64,000 nt of DNA, taken from NCBI GenBank assembly GCA_932294295.1, contig OW028580.1:6911374-6975373 (forward strand). Direction: 5' to 3'. Under the pieces are notes generated by a model. The model had not been told where the DNA came from and made no database searches. It saw nothing but the letters and a program-made list of their open reading frames with translations. A program made the translations under genes and the position numbers. Below, piece by piece: positions 34,831 through 46,500 of this stretch (its first letter is position 1; each line of letters begins with the position of its first letter). This stretch comes from Alitta virens. Lineage: Eukaryota; Annelida; Polychaeta; Phyllodocida; Nereididae.

Positions 34831-34896
34831 AGGTCATTGGAGGTCACATAGAGGTCAAAGGTCAAATGAGGGTCAGAGGTGAGGTTTAACAGGTCA
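34831..34896 (+). promoter_or_regulatory. Cluster of nuclear-receptor half-sites with a perfect DR1
   Basis: AGGTCA begins at 34831, 34841, 34852, 34859 and 34891, with a GGGTCA at 34870. The pair 34852/34859 forms AGGTCAAAGGTCA, an exact DR1 as bound by HNF4, RXR or COUP-TF type receptors. Spacings of 10-11 bp put most sites on one helix face. Whether it is used is unknown. Confidence 0.5.
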
Positions 34897-34944
34897 TCAC
34901 CATAGCAACTGGCCCTCTAGGTTGCCATGGCGTTTGCAACGCGC

Positions 34945-35042
34945 GACGTCACAATTGATCAGATGACGTCGCGGGTCACATGACAAGGGGCACTGCGTCA
35001 CAGCTGAGTGGTCAATTGTGGGGAGACCAATCAGCCATGACG
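34945..35042. promoter_or_regulatory. CRE/ATF-like TGACGTC sites
   Basis: GACGTCA at 34945-34951, TGACGTC at 34964-34970, a GCGTCAC near 34996 and TGACGTC near 35038 lie in a patch with many CpGs (GCGCGACGTC, GTCGCGGG), unlike the AT-rich surroundings. Confidence 0.4.
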
Positions 35043-36482
35043 TCCAACATTACACATTCAAAATGTAATAAATATACAGAATTAACTACATACACATTGT
35101 GATTGCACATATTACATAACGAAGATCTGTCAAAGGGAAATATGAACTAACCAACTCTTCTTAAAAAAATCAAGTGCCCCAGTTGTTCATATATTTCCCA
35201 GGAGACATCTGCAGTAAAACTCTCATAGAAATTGAAGTATAAGATGAATATATTAATTGTTATTATTACCATTATTATCTACACCCATTGATTCACATGT
35301 ACAAAACAGCAAAAAATGTCTCGGCTATAAAAATGACCCAAAACCATGAAGTGCTCATATAAGACAGAACACATAACGCATACATATATATTATATTTAT
35401 ATATATAGAATATTAGTAAGGAAATTGACTACAGATAATTAGCTATGCATCTTCATCATAGTGGATTGAAAAACACCCATTTAATTGACTAGATAAGCCC
35501 CGAAGCCCTACTCAGCTTATTCCAAGATTACAAATGGAGTATTGGGAATATTTGTCTACATAAAGTGGCAGCCTACGGGCAACTAGACACCAACGTAAAA
35601 GTGATTTTTTTTTTTTTTTTTTGTCGGTTTCACTCTTTTTTTGGACAATAGACAGATAAAAATCATTGCTTGTACTTCTTGGTGCTGAAGATTTTTTAAA
35701 AAGTTTTGAAAATCGACATTTGTTTAAATTCATGTAAAAAATAGCTTGTCTTACAAACTTACCCTTCATGAAACTATACAGCTCAATTAGCGACTTTTTG
35801 GTTTTTACAAAAAGTTGTGACATATTGAAACAAACGAGGGGGTTTTCTGCTATAAGGAGAGGGAGGTCAGAGCAAGAGGCATGCGCAAGACCATGCTGGG
35901 TGAAACCTCCATCAGAAAATATTTGCTTGATGCTCTCTCTTCATGAAAGATTACTGTAGCATCTTTGGTATAATGAGATCAAACGCGTATTAAAAATGCT
36001 CTTAATTATTTAAAAAATCTACCTAAATAAGTAAACAATATACGCCTTGTAATCTGCTTCCAAGTGACGCAAGCATTGGGTGCTCCCACGTCGACTGCTT
36101 CTGAAGTTTATTTTTCCTCCGCTGCTAAAAAAGTCTCTCAAAGTGGACCACTGCGGCAATCCTCAAAAATGTCATAAAAAGCTCTAGCGGCATAAGAGAC
36201 AAAAGTATTACGCGAAGCATAGTGCAGGATAGGCTGAAATATAAAAAAGTCATCATCACCCCCGTGATTCTAAACGTACGTCGTAATCGGCTGACATGTT
36301 TTATGTAAGCGAACAGCAGCAGGAGGAAGTATCCAGCGTTGAATCACTTCTGCAGTCATGTGACACCAAGAAAACCTCTTATTGGCCAGTTGAGGTCATG
36401 TGATGTTATACTGGCCATCTGATTGGCTGATGGGAGCCAATGAGAACGCAGCAGCGACGTGGCGAGTGCTTGCATGGATGAC

Positions 36483-36710
36483 CTAGCACCAGCGGAACGG
36501 GACCGTGCGAGGTCGATCTGCTCCTTCTTTGACCAGCGGCTTGTGGAACTCCCGGCCGGGGCGGCTGTGGATCTGTGCCCAGCAGTTCTCGCAGTAATAC
36601 TGGAGACACGTGACGTTGGCACAGAAGAAAGGAGCGAACTTGCCTCCGCATCTCGCACCTTGGCATTCATCACACATCTGGTCATCCAAAACGTAAGGCT
36701 TCACTTCAAC
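36483..36710 (-). CDS. cpeb: CPEB terminal coding exon: ZZ zinc domain and stop
   Basis: Acceptor TTCTTGCAG|GTTGAAG; stop TAG at 36485-36483. Encodes VEVKPYVLDDQMCDEC, the remaining zinc ligands (CANVTC, CENC, then H residues of the WAQIH and REFH segments) and the C terminus. Open frames on the plus strand and in another minus frame here are shadows. Confidence 0.96.
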   Translation of the reverse strand, partial: VEVKPYVLDDQMCDECQGARCGGKFAPFFCANVTCLQYYCENCWAQIHSRPGREFHKPLVKEGADRPRTVPFRWC

Positions 36711-37528
36711 CTGCAAGAAATCAGTGCGACATTTAATAAGCTATACAGTTCAATGGTACTACAACCCATATCATGGTTACATTGGTCAGTCTGTTACAAA
36801 CTGCTAGACAGTCACCTAAAGTCCTAAGCACATAGCTACCTGTCACTAAACCAGGCAATCTGGCCAAAGCTGTCTACTGGAGTATCAGACCACTTTTTCA
36901 CAAACTGACATTCTTAAACAGAAGTTTTTGTCTACCATTTTTCGATGCTGACACATAATGACACATATTATGGCAAAAACTGGAATGGGACAGAATTCCA
37001 TGAATGAGTTAACATAACTGGTCCATAGTTAGGTTCTCAATGATATATCAAGTAAGCTTTGATGTATTGCACAGAGCTTCCAAACAGCAAATACATTTCC
37101 CATACATTATCTGAATTATTATTCATAAGATACATTTCACATACATCATCTGCCAAATTATTTATTCTGAAAGATCATCATGATCACTGCACTGCCATAT
37201 ATATCATAACATATTATTCACTGCAGTTTGACCAATTAAGATAATGAGTCCAAATGACCTTCAAACGACCTTGAAGGGACTCAAGCTGACCTCAAGGTGA
37301 ATGTCAAGAGGCCTATCAATTATGGGGTGATCATTAAGCATCCCTCGCTAAAACTGTGTTGCCATAACAACAGGTACATTAGATGGGAAGTTCGGGGCAA
37401 AATTGGCCAAATTTAAAAAGGACGACAGACTCTGAAGATCCGCCATTAGGTAAAAATTATGTCAATTTGTTATGAGGCCATTCTGCTTGACCACAACGAC
37501 CTGATACACTGAAATGATTATACTGGGT

Positions 37529-37571
<43 letters not shown>

Positions 37572-40500
37572 TATCCAACTAAACTTGAGTACATCTTGAT
37601 CACTATCAGTCGTATATCCTTTCACATGGTAAATTTCTTCTTTCATTTAATACTTTTGCTATGGCAAATTTTGTCTGTAGTGCTGTAAGTAGCTACGGGG
37701 AAAAGACGCTAAAGGAATAAGCCAGCAAACTTCATAAGCAGAATGGCAGAAATTATGGATGCAGAGGAAATTACAAGAAGACTGTGATACAAGCTGCACA
37801 TGATGAGATCGAAAGTCCTGGGATGCAGAACAATGAGCAAGAGACAGTTCGGGACAATAATTTTGGCGGTAAACAATGAGCGGTGAAACTGAAGAAATAT
37901 GTGGCATGGGAGGGAAACGCCTTCAAATACCTGTACGAAAGGTTCTCCTAAGAAGAGGAGGAATCTACTACACAAGTTACAAGTAAGTAACAAGTAAGTG
38001 TCTCTCACTGGCATCAATTGGTAATTTTGCACTAATCAGTTTTAGACAATGTTAAATTTTTCATTGCCAAAAACACAGTTATTTTTAACAGTGTGTAATT
38101 TAAGCAGTTATACCAAACAAATTATTGCTTATATAATGCCTTGAATTCAGTGTAGGTGTGTACACATATGTGCTCATTTTAGTGAGATACTGCACAAAGA
38201 ATAAATACATATCTACAATTCTACAACTTACCCTCTTGTCAATATCACCATGTTGAAGTTGAACAAATCTTGCACTGATTGCAGCGATGTAACTTTGTTG
38301 ATTGGAGAAAGCAACTCGACCAGCTCCTTTTGGATATTTCAACTCGGGGTCAGTGTCGATGCCCGCATAACACACCCCTCCGTACAGCCGGTCCATGATC
38401 ATTGCTAGCTCCACTGCAAAGGAAAAGAATGAATACTCTTAAATTTGAGCTGCAGTTGGGTGTGTATTTAAATATTCTGCAATGGATTCTGGTGAAAACT
38501 GCAGAAACTGTCACAATTATTCAGCAAATTCCAGACATATGTCTCGCAAAGAGCGCACTCTTTCAACGGAACTGAAAAAGTGCACACAATTATGAAGAGT
38601 TCATTGCAAGAATAAACAAATTATTGAGATAATTGCTGGCTTAATTGATAATGCGGAAGAAGAAGATTGTATTTGGCTCCAGACTGCTTTTCGACAAGAT
38701 TCGTTTAACCCAACACTGTACAATTCAGTTGGGAATAGTTTCGCAGCTGGGTCAGGGGAGCAAATAATTAGTTTTAGAAGAGCCCAGGAATGTTGTGAAG
38801 AAGAATGGATGACCTTGACAGGATTGCTACAATGAAGGCCATAAATGCAGTTAGACGCACATTTGGGGTTGGATAGCCAAAGCCGGACAACAAGACAAAC
38901 TCATCAAGCCAGAGCCGCCTCTGTTTTTCAAGGCGTCTTCCCCACTGATCTTATTGTCTGATTGTCCATCGAGGCTAGCTCATAATGAGACTGCCTGACC
39001 TCCAGAACAATACCCAAAGACCTTGGCTTAAGGGTCAAGGTCAGCATGACACCATGGCAACCACAAACATGGTGCAGCTGCTGCTACTATCTCTGCCTGC
39101 CAGACATGCTGCCTATTAAGGCAATTAGATGATGCATGGAGCAGCAATTTGCCCTGTAATTAATTCCATATCAATCAGTATGCTTGGATCTATGTCCCTT
39201 GGGGGGATGCAACTGTACAATCTGCTGTACTTTCACCGGCTCCAATTATCTTTCCCGTCACAATTATAAATAGGGAGGCATGGAACAACATCACAGCTTC
39301 AGACATGCTATAATTTACATTAAAAGTCTATAAAAGTTGTTAAGATGAATTGTAAATTACAGAGCTTATTTTGGTTACTAGCTGTAATTAACAACCTAAC
39401 ATACAAGCACATGTGTTATACTTTCATTACCATTGTCACATTAAGTGCAAAAGTAGCTGTTAATAGCCTGTGGCCATAAATATTAGATCACTTAGGCTCT
39501 GTCTTCACTGTATTTCATCATCTCCAACCTGCCTTTTTTTGGCAGTACGGCTGTAATTATACAAAGAACAGCATACAAAACATCCGCGATATTCTCATAG
39601 TTCTCATTCATCTCAATACTTCATATCTTCTCCACTCGGTGTGCAGAACTTCTTCGTAATAACCGCTGCTCATTCACAAAAGAGTCTCCTCTTTTATCAC
39701 GGTCTTATGATTAATGACCCTCGAAGAATGTCTCATTTTTGCCTTATCATCACCGGTCCATTATCCCCATACATCTATATTAACACCTCCTGTATTACCA
39801 TTGCAAGAAAGAGCAGCTTGTATGCAAGAGAGAGCCACATCCGCTAATGAAAGAAGTTGTTTCATATGACTCAGATAGACCGGTGTCTTTCATATGATAT
39901 TACGATCGCAGAGATTGTACAATGAGGTTGTTCTGGTTAACGTAATAATTATTCACCATGCATCAACTTGGTTTTCTTAACGGTTATCTTAATTTGAATG
40001 TCTCCACAACTAATTGCTACATTACGTCTTTTAAGTAAAATAAATTGGGCTGTATCAATCAAAATGCCATTTTCTCCAGCATAGTCAAGTTACTTGGAGC
40101 GTTGCGAAATCCTTGTTAGCAAGTTTCTCACTTTCTAGACTTAAAAAGAAACTTGGTTTAAAGATTAAGTTTTCAAAGAAAGCTCAGCTAAAGACTTTTA
40201 CAGCCTTGGAAAGTCATACCCAGAGCCAGTTTAACCCTTGGGACTAATTGCTGCGAATTGCTTATTAAATATTGAGAACACTGTGGGTATGCCGAATAGC
40301 TACAATGCATCAGAGCTCATCAGCGGTTGAAAAGGTGTGGGATAGCAATCGGTCCCTTGAGGTACACCAGCCAATGTCGGTGCCCTGCCAACTCTGCTTA
40401 ATTGGTTGAATTGCTGGGGAATTTCATCGAATTAATCAACAGGATAATCGCGTTAACTCTAGGCTATGTTTGGCTGTAAGGTGATGTCGAAGTCAAGATT

Positions 40501-43500
40501 ACAAATATGCGACAGATTATCAAAAATGTGATAACTGTACATCGCTCTGAAATACCCAACGATTATTGTCACAAGATTGCTGTAAGTGTAATAGTGGTGA
40601 ACAATTTAAACGGACTTCTTTGAATCGTTTTTCTCTATAATACAGTCAAGATGAATAATGTTGTGTATTTGATAGTAATTCTTGTTACTTGAGGGAATTA
40701 CTTGTTTGCAAACTCTACTGGCTGTGTGGCCTAGCGACTGTACATAACTTAAAGGCCACAGGTTTTGAAATAATTTTCTTCAGCAATTAACTCAATCATC
40801 TATTGTTTTGCTTCTTATGACTGCTTATGACTTTTATCGATGTTAAACCATTAGAAAAGTATTGAAAAGCACAGCTTTTCCTAGTGCCCTAGTTCTGATA
40901 AAATTAATTAGCAGATAACTATCAGCTGTTAAAAGTCTAATTTCAATAAAATTCCTTCTAATTAAACTGCAGGTAATGGACGTACAGCTGAGCTTGTAAT
41001 TGTTTTGATTCAATATTGTAACACTTATTTTCATATTATGATGATTTTGTCACCATGGATACATCTGTATTGTTATTTTTATTGTCTAAATGCTACTGGT
41101 CAGAAGCTTGGCTAACCGATATGTCAAGAGGCAGATGTTATGATCAAATAATATAACTTCAAAGTCCACAAAACTAGACACATTTACCCCACGGGCAATG
41201 AGTCTTTAACTTGCCCCAGCATAGTCACCGCATACAAGGCACCGTCAATCAACATCTCGAACCACCAACATCTTGCGGAGATGAAGCTTGAACCTAGGAC
41301 CTTCGGCAGAGCTAGCCGATGCAATAACTGGCCGATGCCTTATATGTGTATATGAGAGATTAATTTTGTCTTTAACACCTTTCTCTCTTTTAGAAACAGC
41401 TGGTGACTTGACATTACCTGCTCTTAGAGGTCGGGGAACTCCGCCAACGAAGATGGTTTTTCTTGGGTCCAGAGGCTGGGATCCATCCATCACAAAATCT
41501 GCATCTGCTAGGTTCCAGGGGCGGATCTGAACCTATAAGAGATCAAAGAGGGGTACTAAGTATCATTCTCAGGACCAAAAAACATCAGCTGCGTACACAA
41601 TCTGTTTCTTACAAAGTTTTGCTAAAAAGTAAACAAGACAATGACCTAACAGTCACCAGGAAAGCACCAAGTTCAAAACTGTGCAAGGTCCAAAGACAAC
41701 ATCTGTTCTTTAGTCAAAGACCTATTAATACAGAATTACTCCCACAGAAGTCAGCAGATGTTTTCATCATAGCATCTATTCATACAGACATCAAATACAA
41801 GCTATCTGCCTTACACAACTTCAACACTTGGGCGAGGTAAGTTTGCTATCAACAGGGTTTATAGTAACTAACATACAATGTAATCATTTTATTACAAAAC
41901 TGCAAATAGTCACAGAGCGCTAAAGAGAATCTGAATAAGCCTTTCAGTGTTATTTACCAAAGAAAGATATGACATAGAAGTTGACAAAATTCAGCAAATA
42001 CACTAAATTAAATTATTGACTAAATATTATACAATTTTAAGCGATAGAATTCCAACTATACAATATCATGATGAAGTCACTATTGCAAAACCGCACATAG
42101 TCATCGAGCACCGAACAGAATCTGAACAATTTCGCTTCATTTACAAGTTGAAAACTCGGTAAATAAACTACATATAATGATGGACTTACAGGTTTATCTT
42201 TCATCGTAGGACTAGAGACACACCAATACAACTTCTCATCATCCACTATGCAAGCTTCTATCAAGGCTTGTACTGACATTTCATCTTGGAATAGCAGGAA
42301 ACAGTAACCTGAAACACAAATCACAGCATTAATTATCGCGCATCAATTATCCAGTAGTTTCTATGGCATATCTGGCATATATCTAGATATATCGTCACTC
42401 AGGTAAGCGCTGTAAAAGCATAAAAGTTGGATAGTATTCTGGTCATTCTGGTCATTCAGCACATATAACAGAACTATCTTTTCCGCTAAACATCAAATGG
42501 TTAGCTATTGATAAATTCTTTGTAAATTACACATTCGATTTTTCACAGCCTAAATTACCGAAAGCCGGTTAGTATCGAAGCAGGAACAGTTTATCCAACA
42601 CAATTACTGAGATCTTCTTTATCATGAATATAATATAAATAATAGAAGAAGTGCAAAATGCAATTATAAACAAGTAACAAAAATGTTATTTCAATGGAGG
42701 ACATCAAAAATATTGGAAAATGGCATCAGGATATTTGATATTTTTAAATATATTACAGTGTAGTCAGTCGCACAATGATATCATTTATCTGCATTTCCCG
42801 GTCACACCCTGTAATACATAAGGCACATTGTGATTTCATTTATACCTGCATTTTGCAAGCTGTTTAAATTTCTCAAGCTTATTTCAATATGGTTTGTAAT
42901 AACACAATATGAGTAAAAGAATGCACCTGAATGAATTTCAAATACAGCATGGGGCCTTGGGCTAATTTTACAACTTTTGAAATCATAAACTTTGGGTCAT
43001 GATATCATTACCCAAGTAAGCCTATGCAATGCACACAATGGGAATACATATCTTATTTCATATAAAATATTCATACACAAAGAGAGATGAGATCTTCTGT
43101 CAAAGTGTGCCAGGTTTAACCTTGAAATGTCTCAAGGTTAAGGCTTTGATCTTCCTAATGCTTTCAACATGAATTAATGCATCATCCATGATATATCAAA
43201 GTTGGAAGCCAAGAAGGTTGAAGCCACTTATCCCCACAAATTGAAAATCCAATAATATCAAATATCAAGAGATATGCAGTGTAACACAATACTTATTAAC
43301 TTAACAATGTGAGAGTTTCTTTAACCTGTGGCAGGTTTCTTGAAAATGTGTATAAAATGATATAAATTTACCACTACAATGACATTTATTTAAAGGTTAT
43401 TGTTGAACAGTAAATTTAAAATGTTGTGTTTATTGTTGAACTGTTTAATTTCTGAAATTACTTTCTTGTCAAAGTGATTCTTTGACATCTAAAATTGCAA

Positions 43501-46500
43501 AGGTTTTTTCTTCTTCTGTAAACCCATGCCTTATCGCCACAAATTTGTAAGGATGATTTGTAGTGAATGATTATACTCGTATACCACACTGTGTGTATCT
43601 GTTGCCTAATACGTTGTTGCAGATACCAACAAGCGATAGATGAATATCTATATATGACACAAATCAATAGACACTCATAGTCACACATCATAGTAGGCTT
43701 AAACCTTCCGCGATGTTTTTATTCCTGTTTAGGGTAATGTCTTGCTACACGATACTTTTGTTTATGAGTTGTTTTTGTGAGTTGTTGCGGGTGAGTCCCA
43801 AGAAGTACGACAGTGACCAGTTCATGACTGTCAATATCTGACGAAAGACCTCAAAAGAAACCTTGGACAAAACAAACCCATCCGAAATGTCACTCACGTA
43901 CAATCAAGTCAGACTTTCTTCACCTCTTGAGCTTGTTATAGTCAAGGGCAAAAAAGGAGTGGAGGAGCTTGGAGGTTTTATTGAAGTTGTCAGCGGCCCA
44001 AGGTCATGGCGGTGACCTTCCGCTCTCATTTTTGCATCAGTCGCGACTCACAATGACAGGAGAAGCATTGGCCCTGGCCGAACATCAGTCAATGCAGGAA
44101 ACCCAACACAATCCAGTTTCCCTCTGCATCTAATATTTGACAGTTTGATCACAGGAGCCTGCCTTTCCCCCTTCCCTGCCACACTGTCGTATATCATCAG
44201 TGCCATAACCCAGTCATCCGCCGTCTCCACATCTATCCTTTTCGACTCAAAAGGCACCGTCGTAATCTGCATGAGATGCGTGAACAACCTCCTTCGGCAA
44301 GTTTCTTCGACGACACCGTTCTTCGAGCGACTCCCTTGAGTCACAGAAGCCTCGGAGATATCAAAAAAGGCCACCAGAATATTACAGGATTATACAGGTA
44401 CAAGTGATACAGAGAACGGTCATAATTACACAGCCAGGCCTCCCCTCATCTCTTCAGTCCACAATGAGATGGCAAAGGAAAGACGGAATCACAAGGCATA
44501 ATAAACCTATCATTCACTGCGCTGAATCACCAGACAGAAAAACATGCCTTTGCCAAGACGAATCCCCATCACATTGTCACATAACGTTGAGATGCCTTCA
44601 AATTTTACCATAACGAGACATTTGTAATGTACAGAATTTGAAAACTGCAGTAACCAACCATCTTAGAAAACCAAGAAAGATTTGTAACTGATGCAGGTCT
44701 AGTATTATTGAAAGTCATCATTGACTGGATAGGGTTGTTTTAGAACTTCATCATCCTGGTTATCCAAACAAATAAGCAAACACCAATTGGGAAAACAAGA
44801 ACCAAACTAAAAAAATATATATATATTCAACATAACAGTGCATCACAATCAAGTGTCCAAAACACATGTTGATTTGCTACTTTTTAAGAAGCAACAATTA
44901 CAAAAACAGCTGTTGCACATAAGGCATATTGTTATGAAGCACAAGCCAACCACTACAAAACTATGCATAGCATTGCATACACAATGTGTCTGGGATTGTA
45001 TTGTATTATTGGCTCCATATGTTTGTATTTTTTTCGTTTCCTAATACAATGGCAGCAGCAAATCTGCTGAGCAATAACATATCTCCAGTTTCACCCAATC
45101 CCAAGTACTTGTTCCATCTATTACCCAGTACAAGAAAACCAATCTAAGTGCCAAGAGACCAGATATACCGTATCTGCTTGGTTACAACGGAAGTTTCGTG
45201 AGAAGCTGATCTCGTTTAGATGCAGAAGACATACTGCGGCGAAAAGATTTTATACATTTAAACGTCGATGATTAGTTCACTTAAGGCGTTTAGATAATTG
45301 GCTCAAATATACTGAATGCTAGTGGTCATAATCAAATACATTTTGTGTACATTATAATTTTGAAAAGATTTTGTTCACTTTCGATGTTAATATAATTGCC
45401 ATTTCGAAGATATTACACGCTTGTGGTCACAATCGAATAAGTACGGTAAGCAATTTTACCAACTCTCCTGCATCAACCCGAGACAATTTAGTCAACATTT
45501 TTGTCTACAACTCATCTTCAGGGAGAGCCTTTTGTCAACAAGTCTCAAGGTTTTCTCTGTAACAAAACGACCTTTGTATAAGCTTTGTGTGTACTACTGG
45601 TGTAGCCTTGTCTACACTCAGTGTACACACTCAGTGTACACCAAGTTGTGTGTGTCAACTGGCTCAAGGAGTCATTACAGACCTGTGGTACATCTGTGTA
45701 CAAAGAGACAACAAATACTGGATATATTTCACAAGGGATTCAAGATATACTATATTTACCCAATTAGAACCAGCATAAACAAGCGAGACATCTAATTTGT
45801 ACACTCATAACAAGAATCATCCTAACGTTGAATTGATTAAATGAAGGTTCTGGATGCACAGAGGGACCAGAGCAGTCTTTTCGACAACAGTAACTGGGCT
45901 TAATAGAAAATATATTTAGACTCCAACAAGAATGAGTACACCCAATTAAAGACTATGTATCAGTACACCCGATTAAAGACTTTGTATCAGTACACCCAAT
46001 TAAAGACTATGTATCAGTACACCCAATGAAAGACTTTGTATCAGTACACCCAATTAAAGACTATGTATCAGTACACCCAATTAAAGACTATGTATCAGTA
46101 CACCCAATTAAAGACTATGTATCAGTACACCCAATTAAAGACTATGTATCAGTACACCCAATTAAAGGCCTAGTTGGAAGCAGTGTTTAAGAAGAATTAA
46201 CTACAGCTGACCATAAACAAATTTTATCTGAAAAACACTACAGTGAATGCTGCAAAACAGAAAACACCAATTCTCATTCAAAGCATTCGTGGAATTACTC
46301 AACTTTTTGATGACACTGACCAGAGTGTGTGTGGTCACTCCAGTTGGTTACTCTACATTATAAGCTTGAGCAATGTTAACGGATGGGCTGTCCTGCGAAC
46401 TTGACCGCCTTAATGCAAGATCAACAATCTAAGACAAACAGTTTATGTTTGAATGTATAGAGTCTACTCTCTAGAGGCTGCGGAGTCAAAGAGCTGCTTA

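Larger units (their letters stand above)
30304..36482 (-). other. 3' region of CPEB: probable long 3' UTR and/or regulatory DNA
   Basis: No coding potential on either strand. Contains a 19-bp inverted repeat (30718-30736 and 32561-32579), A-runs at about 33528-33546, a T-run at about 35605-35622, and a compact, more GC-rich block at 34830-35050 listed separately. CPEB2-4 mRNAs of other animals have 3' UTRs of several kilobases, so transcription through much of this is plausible. Confidence 0.45.

Noticed and set aside
36356..36827. Open frames of 86-122 codons on both strands
   Set aside because: Overlap the CPEB zinc-domain exon in wrong frames; only the frame ending at 36483 carries conserved residues.
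41514..41532. CAGGGGCGGATC looked like another hAT-type transposon end
   Set aside because: It is the antisense of CPEB codons for QIRPWN in a well-supported exon; the likeness is chance.
44048..44374. 108-codon minus-strand frame
   Set aside because: No recognisable domain and no fit to CPEB phase; it lies inside a CPEB intron and is likely chance.
45936..46167. CRISPR-like array
   Set aside because: Units are contiguous without spacers and the genome is eukaryotic; it is a minisatellite.
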